The position numbers and the translations under genes were made by a program. Below are positions 16,977-24,800 of a DNA stretch of 64,000 bases, in pieces (the first letter of the stretch is position 1; every line of letters starts with the position of its first letter). Source of the DNA: Rhodococcus sp. B50 (GTDB lineage: Bacteria > Actinomycetota > Actinomycetes > Mycobacteriales > Mycobacteriaceae); assembly GCF_013602415.1 (NCBI RefSeq), contig NZ_WPAG02000002.1, forward strand, positions 4,033,480-4,097,479, written 5' to 3'. The notes beneath the pieces were generated by a model, which saw only the letters and a program-made list of their open reading frames with translations, did no database searches and was not told where the DNA came from.

Positions 16977-18592
16977 GAGGATGCACCGGCCGTGGCACCG
17001 CTGGCGATCGCCCGGCGCATCGTCTCCTTGGCGTGCTGGGAGTGGACGACGATCAGATCCCGTGCGGCGGCCTTGTCGCCCTTCTCGAACGCCTCGACGA
17101 TCTTCATGTGCTCGTCGACGATGTGTTCCTCGATCCACTGCGCGTCGCGCAGGACCTGCTTCATCAGCCGGGTCACCTCGAGCTTGTTGTAGGCCTCGAG
17201 AAGAACAGGGTTGATGCAGCAGCGGAAGAGGAACTCGTGGAAGGCCGCGTTGGTGTCGGTGAACGCCGCGGCGTCGGTGAAGTGGTCACCCTCGACCGAG
17301 GCGCCGGAGGCCTCGGCCAGGATCCGGAACTCGACGAGTTGCTCGGGGGTGAGCCGGCCGATCGTCAATTCGACGACACCGAGTTCGAGTGCCATGCGGG
17401 CATCGAACTGCTCGTCGGATTCGGCGACGGGCGGATGCTCTTCGCCGATCTCGTAGTTGCCGGGCTCGGGATTCTCGAGCACCACCGGACGGCCGGTCTC
17501 GGCAGCGGCCTTCTCTGCAGCGGCCTTCTCCGCGTCCGTCGCCACCGGCGCGGTCGCTCCGCCCGGGGTCGCGGACGTGTTGAACTTCTCGAAGTAGAAG
17601 TTCGTCGGGTTGATGCCGTTGTCCGACAGATGGTTACGCACTGCCTCCACCATGGGCGGCGGACCGCACAGGTAGATGTCGACGTCCCCGTCGTTGAGGT
17701 GCGACGGCTCGAACAGACCCGTTACGTATCCCTTGTTGGGAGCGGACGACGATTCGTCGGCGACGCAGTAGTCGAACGTGAAATTCGGGAGCTTCTTCGT
17801 GTACTCCTCGAGCTTGTCGAGTTCGACGAGGTCGTGATCGAAGGTGACGCCGTAGATCAGGTGCACCGGATGGTCGGAGCCGTCGGCCTCGATCTTCGAC
17901 AGGATCGACAGCAGCGGCGCCAGGCCGGTGCCGCCGGCGAGCAGCAGCGACGGGCGCTTGCGCTCGCGCAGGAAGAAGCTGCCGAACGGGCCGGTGAACT
18001 CGAGGGTGTCGCCGACCTGCGCGCGGTCGCGCAGATACTCGGACATCAGACCGCCCTCGGTGATCTTCACCAGGAAGGCGAGCGAGTTCTCGTTCGGGCC
18101 GGTGCTGAAGGAGTACGAGCGGGTCGCGAGCTTGCCGGTGCCGTCGTCGCTGCCGGGCACACCGATGTTGACGTACTGGCCGGGCAGGAACACCAGGTCG
18201 TCGCGGTTGTCGATCTCGACGGTGAACCCGACGACGCTCTCGGAGAAGCGGCGCAGGTCCGTGATGGTCGCGGTGTACGACGCGGCCGCGGTCTTCGCGA
18301 CATCGGAGGTGCTCGCGATCTGCACCACGAGGTCGGACTCGGGCATCATCTGGCACGGCAGGCAGTAGCCCTGCTCGGCCTCTTCGTCGGTGAGGGCGTC
18401 CTCGATGTAGTCGCCGCCGTCGTAGCTGCCCGACTCGCAGAAGGCCTTGCATGTTCCGCAGGCGCCGTCACGGCAGTCGAGCGGAATATTGATGCGAGCC
18501 TTGTACGAGGCGTCGGCAACGGTCTCGTTGGGGTTGACCTTGATGAAGCGGGTGACCCCGTCCTCGAAGCTCAATGCCACCTGATACGCCAT
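16973..18592 (-). CDS. benC: Benzoate 1,2-dioxygenase reductase BenC with C-terminal FCD-like domain
   Basis: The 539-residue protein has a plant-type [2Fe-2S] ferredoxin (Cys40, 45, 48, 80), a FAD domain (RSYSF near residue 158) and an NAD domain (LAGGTGLAPL near 219, CGPPPMV near 309), as in BenC. After a Glu/Ala-rich linker (about 355-390) comes an extra domain of about 140 residues with FHEFLFRCCINPVL and EEHIVDEHMKIVEAFEKGDKAA. These read like the FCD ligand-binding domain of GntR regulators, with candidate metal ligands His452, His495 and His517. BenC of proteobacteria ends before it; I recall long BenC in Corynebacterium too. It passes electrons from NADH to BenAB. Confidence 0.93.
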   Translation of the reverse strand: MAYQVALSFEDGVTRFIKVNPNETVADASYKARINIPLDCRDGACGTCKAFCESGSYDGGDYIEDALTDEEAEQGYCLPCQMMPESDLVVQIASTSDVAKTAAASYTATITDLRRFSESVVGFTVEIDNRDDLVFLPGQYVNIGVPGSDDGTGKLATRSYSFSTGPNENSLAFLVKITEGGLMSEYLRDRAQVGDTLEFTGPFGSFFLRERKRPSLLLAGGTGLAPLLSILSKIEADGSDHPVHLIYGVTFDHDLVELDKLEEYTKKLPNFTFDYCVADESSSAPNKGYVTGLFEPSHLNDGDVDIYLCGPPPMVEAVRNHLSDNGINPTNFYFEKFNTSATPGGATAPVATDAEKAAAEKAAAETGRPVVLENPEPGNYEIGEEHPPVAESDEQFDARMALELGVVELTIGRLTPEQLVEFRILAEASGASVEGDHFTDAAAFTDTNAAFHEFLFRCCINPVLLEAYNKLEVTRLMKQVLRDAQWIEEHIVDEHMKIVEAFEKGDKAAARDLIVVHSQHAKETMRRAIASGATAGASS

Positions 18593-18623
18593 GGCACGTG
18601 CCTCCTTTCGTGTCGGGGTCGGA

Positions 18624-19127
18624 CTAGACGACGTAGACGTCGACGATGTGATGGATGTAATCGTTCTTGAGGACGATCTTCTTCTTCTTGATCACCGGCT
18701 GCTCACCCGACACATCGAGAGTGAGGAAGGTGGTCCCGAAGTAGGTGTCGGTGGTGTTGTACCGGAAGTACAAGGAGAACCAGTTGTGGCGCAGATCGAT
18801 CTCGGTGCCGCGACGCTCGAGGATCTCGACGTTGGTGATGTTGTGACCCGTGCGGGGCTCGGGCAGTGAGGTCGCCGACGAGCGGTCGGTGCGGATGCGG
18901 AACACGCGGTCCTCGAGGCCGCCGCGGTTCGGGTAGTAGATCAGCGAGATCTCGGTCTGCGGGTTCTCCGTGAGCTCACCGGCGTCGTCCCAGGCCGGCA
19001 TCCAGTACTCGGCGTCGGGGTGGTAGCACTCGAGCCACTTCTCGAACTCGCGGTCGTCGAGCAGCCGGGCCTCGCGGTAGAGGAACTGTTCGATGTCGGT
19101 CTGCGTGAATTCGCGTACAGCAGTCAT
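18624..19127 (-). CDS. benB: Benzoate 1,2-dioxygenase small subunit BenB
   Basis: The 167-residue protein belongs to the ring-hydroxylating dioxygenase beta subunits (SnoaL/NTF2-like cone fold). It has FLYREARLLDDREFEKWLECYHPDAEYWMPA at the start and RTGHNITNVEILE and FRYNTTDTYFG later. It forms the alpha3beta3 oxygenase with BenA and is structural. It sits 14 bases after benA and 31 bases before benC, with a clear operon layout. Length matches the family. Confidence 0.93.
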   Translation of the reverse strand: MTAVREFTQTDIEQFLYREARLLDDREFEKWLECYHPDAEYWMPAWDDAGELTENPQTEISLIYYPNRGGLEDRVFRIRTDRSSATSLPEPRTGHNITNVEILERRGTEIDLRHNWFSLYFRYNTTDTYFGTTFLTLDVSGEQPVIKKKKIVLKNDYIHHIVDVYVV

Positions 19128-19141
19128 GATCTGAAGTCCTC

Positions 19142-20515
19142 TCAGAGCGCGGAGGGGTCGGCGGCGGAGCTCTCGGATGCGATGGCGTCGCGCATCACTT
19201 CGAGCCAGTAGCCGTGCTGGATCGGGTACAGGCCCTCGTCCTCGGTCTTGACACCGCTCGACAGCACCTTCGTCATCCCCAGATCCTGTGCGACCTCGTC
19301 GGGTCCGTTGAGGATATGGGTCGCGCCGCGGCTCATGTCGTTCCAGGGCGCGGCCGTCGCGAGATAGGTCTTCTGGCAGGAGCGGAATTCCTCGAGATCG
19401 TCCGGGGTGGCCATGCCGGTCGCGTTGAAGAAGTCCTCGTACTGGCGGATCCGGTTGGCGCGGGACTCGGGGCTCTCACCCTTCGGCGCGATGCAGTAGA
19501 TCGTCACCTCGGTCTTGTCCACGGAGATCGGCCGGAAATGCCGGATCTGCGAAGAGAACTGGTCCATGATGTACACGTTCGGGTACAGGCACAGGTTGCG
19601 CGACGCACCGACCATGAACTCGGCCTTCTTCTCGCCGAACTCCTTCGCCAGTTCATCCTTGCGCGGGTACAGCGGGCGATCCTCGGGGTTGCCCCACCAC
19701 ATCCACAGCAGCAGGTGGCCGTGATCGAACGAGTAGTAACCGCCACCCTGCTTGCCCCACGTGCCGGCGTCCATCGCCTTGGTCTCGTTGGCGGACTCAC
19801 CGGCGGTGCGGCGCGCCGTGGTCGCGGCGTAGTTCCAGTGGGTGGCCGAGACGTGGTAGCCGTCGGCGCCGTTCTCCGCCTGCAGCTTCCAGTTGCCGTC
19901 GTAGGTGTAGGTGGACGAACCGCGCAGCACCTCGAGGCCCTCGGGGGACTGGTCGACGAGCATGTCGATCATCTTCGTGGTGTCACCGAGGTGCTCCTCG
20001 AGCGACTTGACGTCCGGGTTGAGGCTGCCGAACAGGAAACCGCGGTAGCTCTCGAAACGGGCGACCTTCCGCAGGTCGTGGCTGCCGTCGGTGTTGAACT
20101 GCTCGGGGTAACCGGCGTCGCGGGGATCCTTGACCTTCAAGAGCTTTCCGTTGTTACGGAACGTCCAGCCGTGGAAGGGGCAGGTGAAGGTGGTGCGGTT
20201 GTCGGTCTTGCGACGGCACAACATCGCGCCACGGTGGCTGCACGCGTTGATCAGGCAGTGCAGCTCGCCTTCCTTGTCGCGGCTGATGACGACCGGCTGC
20301 CGCCCGATGTTCGTCGTGAAGTAGTCGCCGACGTTCGGGATCTGGCTCTCGTGCGCGAGGTACACCCAGTTGCCCTCGAAGATGTACTTCATCTCGAGCT
20401 CGAAGATCTCTTCGTCGGTGAAGACGTCACGGCGGATCTGGTACCGCCCGGTGGTCGGGTCCTCGATCAGAGCGCCGTCCAGTCGAGCGCGCACGTGTTC
20501 CACGGTGTCGGTCAT
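19142..20515 (-). CDS. benA: Benzoate 1,2-dioxygenase large subunit BenA
   Basis: The 457-residue alpha subunit carries the Rieske motif CSHRGAMLC...CPFHGW (ligands Cys92, His94, Cys112, His115) and the mononuclear iron site NGADGYHVSATHW (Asp218, His221, His226). It dioxygenates benzoate to the cis-dihydrodiol. The ATG at 20515, with GGAGGAT upstream, is preferred to an in-frame GTG at 20674, which would add a non-homologous leader. It is first in benABCD, with CCTAGG repeats about 170 bases upstream. Substrate assignment rests on family and operon. Confidence 0.94.
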   Translation of the reverse strand: MTDTVEHVRARLDGALIEDPTTGRYQIRRDVFTDEEIFELEMKYIFEGNWVYLAHESQIPNVGDYFTTNIGRQPVVISRDKEGELHCLINACSHRGAMLCRRKTDNRTTFTCPFHGWTFRNNGKLLKVKDPRDAGYPEQFNTDGSHDLRKVARFESYRGFLFGSLNPDVKSLEEHLGDTTKMIDMLVDQSPEGLEVLRGSSTYTYDGNWKLQAENGADGYHVSATHWNYAATTARRTAGESANETKAMDAGTWGKQGGGYYSFDHGHLLLWMWWGNPEDRPLYPRKDELAKEFGEKKAEFMVGASRNLCLYPNVYIMDQFSSQIRHFRPISVDKTEVTIYCIAPKGESPESRANRIRQYEDFFNATGMATPDDLEEFRSCQKTYLATAAPWNDMSRGATHILNGPDEVAQDLGMTKVLSSGVKTEDEGLYPIQHGYWLEVMRDAIASESSAADPSAL

Positions 20516-20686
20516 GAGATCCTCCAGGTATCGGCTTCGTTCCGGGACGGACGGGCTGGGTCCGACGCGGCCGACGCGGGCGGAAAGGGCGGCGGACGAG
20601 TGTGTCGTCCGGTCCTGTCCGGCCGCGGGGTGTCCGGCAATACATCCACGATGACAGCCTGTGGCCGCAGTCACACCGGGTAAATG

Positions 20687-20702
20687 CCTAGGGATACCTA
20701 GG
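20687..20702. promoter_or_regulatory. Paired CCTAGG sites upstream of benA
   Basis: CCTAGG occurs twice with a 10-base period (20687-20692, 20697-20702), about one helical turn, in the benA upstream region. AT-containing CCTAGG is rare in this GC-rich DNA. Another CCTAGG, also followed by a CCC-rich stretch, lies upstream of pheA2 (27156). A role as activator (BenR) site or promoter element is inferred from position. Confidence 0.4.
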
Positions 20703-20742
20703 ACCCCTGGGGATCGGGTCGGAGGACCCTCGACAAGCGAAC

Positions 20743-20766
20743 GCCGCCCGTGAACACACGGGCGGC
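20743..20766 (-). terminator. Hairpin terminator after gcoB
   Basis: Perfect 10-base GC-rich arms (20743-20752, 20757-20766) flank the tetraloop AACA, 70 bases after the gcoB stop on the minus strand. It separates gcoAB from benABCD, which lie in the same direction. The rest of the 320-base stretch from benA to gcoB holds the ben promoter region and the tandem repeat at 20785-20846. Confidence 0.75.
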
Positions 20767-20784
20767 GCTGCCGAATTCCTGGTT

Positions 20785-20846
20785 CAGCCGGCGGTACACA
20801 ACTGCCGGCTCAGCCGGCGGTACACAACTGCCGGCTCAGCCGGCGG
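20785..20846. repeat. 26-bp tandem duplication at the 3' end of gcoB
   Basis: A 26-base unit occurs twice exactly (20785-20810, 20811-20836), and its first ten bases recur at 20837-20846, which are the last codons and stop of gcoB. Each unit contains AGCCGGC and its complement GCCGGCT, so each can fold as a small hairpin. The pattern looks like recent slippage or duplication of the gcoB stop region. Confidence 0.85.
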
Positions 20847-21843
20847 CAGTGAATCGTTCCCGCCGGATACGCCGCGGCGCCATACGGCGCCGCTTGAACG
20901 ACTTGACCGATGCTTCCACGAATGCGTCGGATCCGCAGATGTAACCGGTGAACTCTTTCGCGGACGATACGTCCTCCACGAACGCGTCGGTGACGTAACC
21001 CTCCCGATCGCCACCGGTCTCCCGGCTGACGCAGGTGACGTACCGGAAGCCCGGATGGCGTGCCTCGAGTTCGCGGAAGAAGTCGGCGTCGTACACATCG
21101 GCACAGGTGCGGACCCCGTGGTAGAGAAGGATCTCCCGATCGGAATTCAGGGCGAGTGCATGCCGGACGATGCCCTTGAGCGGCGCGAGGCCGGTACCAC
21201 CACCGAGCAGCGCCATCGGTCCGGTGCTCTCGGCATCGAACGTGAAGTCGCCGTAGGGACCCGTGATCTCCACACGTTCACCCACCTCGATGTTTCCGAA
21301 CACCCATTCGCTCGCGACCCCACCCGGTTGCCGCCGGACGTGCAGTTCGAGCAGTTTCGGCTCCGACGGAGGGTTGGCCAGGGAGTACTGGCGACGAACG
21401 GAGGTCCCGGGCACCGTCAGCTCGACGTACTGCCCGGCCGAGAACTCGAGCGGCTCGTCGGTGGTGAGCAGGACCCTGCGGGTCCCGGCGGCGATGTCCC
21501 GGACCTCGATGACGGTCGCCGCGACGTCGCGCAGCGTGTGCGTGCCCGTCGTATCCTGCCCGGCAGGGGTGTCCAGGACGGCGTCGCTGCAGGGGGTGGT
21601 CTGACACGCCAGTGCGTAACCTGCGGCGCGTTCGTCGGGTGTGAGCGTCTGCTCCGGCGAGTTCCGGTGATCCACCTCGCCGCTGCGAACCCTGATCTTG
21701 CAGGTGCCGCATGTGCCCTGATTGCACGAGTTGGGCATCCACTGTCCGCTGCGCAGGAACGCGTCGAGCACCGTCTGATCGGGTTCGCACGGCACTGCGA
21801 CGGTTCCGGCGGTCAGTGTGTACGTCACGGTCAGATCTCCCAT
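20836..21843 (-). CDS. gcoB: Guaiacol O-demethylase reductase GcoB
   Basis: The 335-residue protein has an N-terminal plant-type [2Fe-2S] ferredoxin (CNQGTCGTCKIRVRSG, then CQT), an FAD domain (RRQYSLANPP) and an NAD domain (LLGGGTGLAPLKGI, YICGSDAFVEA). Its length and order match GcoB of Amycolatopsis, the single-protein electron donor of the CYP255A P450. Its ATG lies 13 bases inside the end of gcoA, giving coupled translation. It transfers electrons from NADH to GcoA. The 3' end carries a 26-bp tandem repeat. Confidence 0.93.
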   Translation of the reverse strand: MGDLTVTYTLTAGTVAVPCEPDQTVLDAFLRSGQWMPNSCNQGTCGTCKIRVRSGEVDHRNSPEQTLTPDERAAGYALACQTTPCSDAVLDTPAGQDTTGTHTLRDVAATVIEVRDIAAGTRRVLLTTDEPLEFSAGQYVELTVPGTSVRRQYSLANPPSEPKLLELHVRRQPGGVASEWVFGNIEVGERVEITGPYGDFTFDAESTGPMALLGGGTGLAPLKGIVRHALALNSDREILLYHGVRTCADVYDADFFRELEARHPGFRYVTCVSRETGGDREGYVTDAFVEDVSSAKEFTGYICGSDAFVEASVKSFKRRRMAPRRIRRERFTAAG

Positions 21844-23042
21844 CGGGCGTGCAGAGCCTTCGGTCCACGGAAGCCCCAGCCCCAGAACTCGACGTCCTCG
21901 GAGGTATCGCGCTCGAGGTTGGGGATCGTCTCGAGCAACTCTTCCAGGCCGATGCGGCTGACGTTGTTCGCGAAGTAGATGCCTGCGCAGGCATGCTTGC
22001 CGGCACCGAAGGCGAGATGCGGAAGCGGCGGACGCGTCATGTCGTATCGGCTCGGTGCGTCGAAGATGTCGATGTCGTGATTCGCCGACCCGTACGACAA
22101 CATCACCACCGAACCCTCGGCGATCTCGATTCCCGAGACGATGCTGTCCCGCTTGGCGATACGCGCCGTTCCCGACCAGATCGGGGCAGTCCAGCGCATT
22201 CCTTCGGAGATCGCACGGGGGATCAGCGACGGTTCGTCGACGACCGCTTCGAATTGCTCCGGACGGGTGAACAGACCGGCCAGCGTCGAACTCATCGCGT
22301 GACCGGGCTCCTGCATCGCTCCCAGCAGGAAGACGTACAGCGTGGGGTAGATGTAGTCGCGGTCGCGTGTCTTCCCCTCGGGCATGCCGTCGTGCAACCA
22401 GTGCGAGATGGCACTGTCGTCGGGATGCTCGATCCAGTGGTCGATCAGCGGATCGACGACGGAGCGGATCTCCTCCTTGGCGCGGTCGCCCTCGTCGAAA
22501 CGTTCCTGGCTCAGGAAGTTTCCGTCCTCGTCCATCGCTGCGTTGGTGAACGAGTCCGACAGCTTGTGAAACCATTCGCGCAGTTTGTCCGAACTCACGT
22601 CCTTCAGTCCGAGCAGGTCTCCGAGCGACCGCACACTCACCGGCTCGCAGAACTGGGCCACGAGATCGGCCCTGCCGTCGGCTTCGAACGCCTCGACGTA
22701 GCGTCGTGCGATCGGGCGGACGAGATCCTCGATCCAGCGGTCCACCTCGGCGGGCTGGAGGGCGGGTTCGACCATCGACCGCAGGTCGCGGTGGATGTCG
22801 CCGTTGACGCCGATGATCGCCGGATGGCCGAAGGTGCGCCCGCCCGCCGGCGTGATGATGCCGTCGAAGTCGTCGCTGGTCGCGACTTCGCGGCAGGCCT
22901 CCATCGTCGAGGCGACGTAGGCGCCGAGAACAGGGACGAAGGCCACCTGCGCCTCGGCGCGAAGACGCTCGTAGACGGGATACGGGTTCCGCTCGAGCTC
23001 TTCCATCGTGACCTCGTCGAGCCACGAAAGGGTGCTGGTCAT
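21831..23042 (-). CDS. gcoA: Cytochrome P450 GcoA (CYP255A), guaiacol O-demethylase
   Basis: The 403-residue P450 has the heme-binding loop FGAGKHACAGIYFA with its axial Cys and an I-helix region with GAMQEPGHAMSS, where the usual Thr is replaced (AMQEPGH). Its long blocks match my memory of Amycolatopsis GcoA (ITPAGGRTFGHPAIIGVNGD, MVEPALQPAEVDRWI). It demethylates guaiacol to catechol and formaldehyde, and related aryl ethers. It is coupled to gcoB and divergent from an AraC-type regulator. The product feeds the catABC genes 6 kb away. Confidence 0.94.
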   Translation of the reverse strand: MTSTLSWLDEVTMEELERNPYPVYERLRAEAQVAFVPVLGAYVASTMEACREVATSDDFDGIITPAGGRTFGHPAIIGVNGDIHRDLRSMVEPALQPAEVDRWIEDLVRPIARRYVEAFEADGRADLVAQFCEPVSVRSLGDLLGLKDVSSDKLREWFHKLSDSFTNAAMDEDGNFLSQERFDEGDRAKEEIRSVVDPLIDHWIEHPDDSAISHWLHDGMPEGKTRDRDYIYPTLYVFLLGAMQEPGHAMSSTLAGLFTRPEQFEAVVDEPSLIPRAISEGMRWTAPIWSGTARIAKRDSIVSGIEIAEGSVVMLSYGSANHDIDIFDAPSRYDMTRPPLPHLAFGAGKHACAGIYFANNVSRIGLEELLETIPNLERDTSEDVEFWGWGFRGPKALHARWEI

Positions 23043-23098
23043 AGTGCTCTCCTACACGTCGGGGAACTTCGGTCCTCCGGGCGGGACCATCGGTGACT

Positions 23099-23117
23099 GT
23101 GATGTGGACCATATTGA
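23099..23117. promoter_or_regulatory. Candidate AraC-type operator / -10 region of gcoA
   Basis: GTGATGTGGACCATATTGA lies between gcoA and its divergent AraC regulator. The block GTGA-N4-GACCATAT-N-GA recurs at 27075-27093 between pheA2 and its AraC regulator. GACCAT is also seen nearby as a direct copy and as an inverted copy (ATGGTC, ends at 23122). On the minus strand it includes TATGGT, a plausible -10 without a good -35, as expected for an activated promoter. Confidence 0.5.
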
Positions 23118-23210
23118 TGGTCGGGGTGGAGGTCGATGCACATTGCGCGGAGTCGGGACGAATCGCGCGACAATGTGATCGGCGTCTCGGTTCTGGCTAG
23201 TCTCGAAGAC

Positions 23211-24134
23211 GTGAGTGTGCCCGAGATCGAGGATTGGGACGAGGCTTCCCGTGCGGTGGCGGATGTCTACTTCCCGCACCGGCTCACGGACCTGGGGAAG
23301 GCGGATCGACCCGAACTCGAACTGGTGTCGGCCGATCTCGGTGGTGTGACCATCGGCCGGATGAGTTGGGGAGCAGACGTTGCGATCGAGTGCGACTATC
23401 CCGGCGCCTACGAGGTGAACATCCCCCTGAGTGGACGTCTGGAATCGCGGGGCCGGTCGGGAATCGTCGTTTCCGAGCCGGGCTCCGCGACCGTCTTCCG
23501 CGCCGACACTCCCTCGCTCATCACCCGCTGGGATGCGGAATGTTCCGTCCTGGGAATCAAATTCGATCGCGATCACCTCGAACGCGAAGCGGACCGGATC
23601 CTCGGGGGGCCGTTGCGATCACGACTCGAGCTTCCCGATCGGATCGACCTGAAGGGTTCCGCGCAGGAATGGCACGGGCTGGTGGCATCACTGAGCGACC
23701 AGCTCACCGGTGCCACGCAGGTGTTGACGAACCCTCTGGTGTCCGCTCAGCTCGCCGGAGCGGTCACCACCGCTTTCGTCCTGGCGGTCGCGCCGGTCGA
23801 CGGGCTGTCACCGGCGCCGCGTCCGGGGATGGTGCGCCGGGTGTTGAACGCTCTGCGGGAGGATCCGGGCCGTGCCTGGACGGCAGCCGACATGGCGGAG
23901 ATCGCCGGAACGAGTGTGCGTCGACTGCAGGAGGCGTTCTCCGAGTACGTGGGAAGCAGCCCGTCCGCATGCCTGCTCGACATCAGATTGGACCGGGCGC
24001 ACGCCGACCTCGCGGCAGGAGGAATCACGGTGGCGGACGTAGCCTTCCGATGGGGCTTCGGTCACCCGGGACGTTTCGCTGCGGCCTTCCGGAAGCGGTA
24101 CGGTGTCACTCCCGCCGAAGTCCTGCGTGGCTGA
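23211..24134 (+). CDS. AraC family regulator of gcoAB
   Basis: From the GTG at 23211 the protein has 307 residues. An N-terminal AraC_binding_2-like sensor (about 1-180, with GAYEVNIPLSGRLESRG and ATVFRADTPSLITRWD) is followed by a C-terminal AraC HTH domain (WTAADMAEIAGTSVRRLQEAF...VADVAFRWGFGHPGRFAAAFRKRYGVTP). It is a close paralogue of the regulator at 27274-28200, which supports the chosen start; an ATG at 23136 gives 332 residues. It is divergent from gcoA and probably activates it in response to guaiacol or a product. Confidence 0.85.
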   Translation: MSVPEIEDWDEASRAVADVYFPHRLTDLGKADRPELELVSADLGGVTIGRMSWGADVAIECDYPGAYEVNIPLSGRLESRGRSGIVVSEPGSATVFRADTPSLITRWDAECSVLGIKFDRDHLEREADRILGGPLRSRLELPDRIDLKGSAQEWHGLVASLSDQLTGATQVLTNPLVSAQLAGAVTTAFVLAVAPVDGLSPAPRPGMVRRVLNALREDPGRAWTAADMAEIAGTSVRRLQEAFSEYVGSSPSACLLDIRLDRAHADLAAGGITVADVAFRWGFGHPGRFAAAFRKRYGVTPAEVLRG

Positions 24135-24158
24135 GCAGCAGGGAGAGCGAACGCACGC

Positions 24159-24192
24159 GAGCGGGTGACGACATCGTTGTCGTCACCCGCTC
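24159..24192. terminator. Bidirectional hairpin terminator
   Basis: Perfect 15-base arms (24159-24173, 24178-24192) with loop TCGT lie between the convergent ends of the gco AraC gene and the monooxygenase remnant. It can serve both strands. Confidence 0.85.
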
Positions 24193-24211
24193 GGTACCCT
24201 GTCCGGACAGC

Positions 24212-24706
24212 TCAGCCGAACCAGAGCATCGGCGTCGGCCGGTCGAACGACAACTCGGGGAAGTCGTCGTCCGCGACCGGCGTCCGCAGCCTCCGTTCGA
24301 CGTAGTCCAGACCGTTGCTGCGCATGTACTCGATGCAGGACACCGTGTACCCGACGGGGTCCGTGTGCGTAGCGACGATGGGGCGGAACAGGTTCGGGAA
24401 ACCGTTCACCGTCACGGTGTGCCGGTCGAGCGTGCTGTCCTCGCGGCCCTGCATCGTGAGTCCGCCGTGTCCGTCGACGACGAACTTGGCTCGGGTGACG
24501 ACGGTGTCGCCGATGAGGATCTCCCATCGGTGGTCGATGTCGTCGTAGCGGGCGAGAGTGGCATTGCCGATCTCGTGGATCGACAGGCGCAGTTCGTTCC
24601 TCAGCCGTCCGGCCGAACGCTGGGATGCGAAGGAGCGTCCGAGAACCACCACATCGAATTCCGGGACCGGATGGGGGGATACGGAGTTCGAGGCAGAGGT
24701 GATCAT
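24212..24706 (-). pseudogene. Remnant of a flavin monooxygenase (Baeyer-Villiger/FMO-like) gene
   Basis: The open frame gives 164 residues from the ATG at 24706, against about 500-600 for the family. It starts like an FAD-binding domain (PEFDVVVLGRSFAS) but the GxGxxG glycines are lost. It then jumps to a middle segment (LARYDDIDHRWEILIGDTVVTRAKFVVDGHG) and to a late one (VNGFPNLFRPI...TVSCIEYMRSNGLDYVE), in the order found in Baeyer-Villiger monooxygenases. This looks like internal deletions that kept the frame. An active protein seems unlikely. It lies behind pheA1 and its terminator. Confidence 0.6.
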
Positions 24707-24741
24707 CTCGGACGCTCCTTCGCAGCGGAGTGGTCTTGGGA

Positions 24742-24789
24742 CCGCGCGCGGGCGGGCAGGGGGAACGGAGATCATCCGCCCGCGCGCGG
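24742..24789 (-). terminator. GC-rich hairpin after pheA1
   Basis: Perfect 14-base arms (24742-24755, 24776-24789) begin 12 bases after the pheA1 stop on the minus strand, with a 20-base loop. It probably ends the pheA2A1 transcript. Confidence 0.75.
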
Positions 24790-24800
24790 AGTGCGGGTTT

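Noticed and set aside
20516..20674. N-terminal extension of BenA from GTG at 20674
   Set aside because: The added 53 residues do not resemble BenA starts and lie in the promoter region; the ATG at 20515 has GGAGGAT.
23043..23112. Possible fusion of GcoA-region and GcoB through the long 20836-23112 frame
   Set aside because: The upstream part is the wrong frame of gcoA; GcoB begins at 21843 with correct length.
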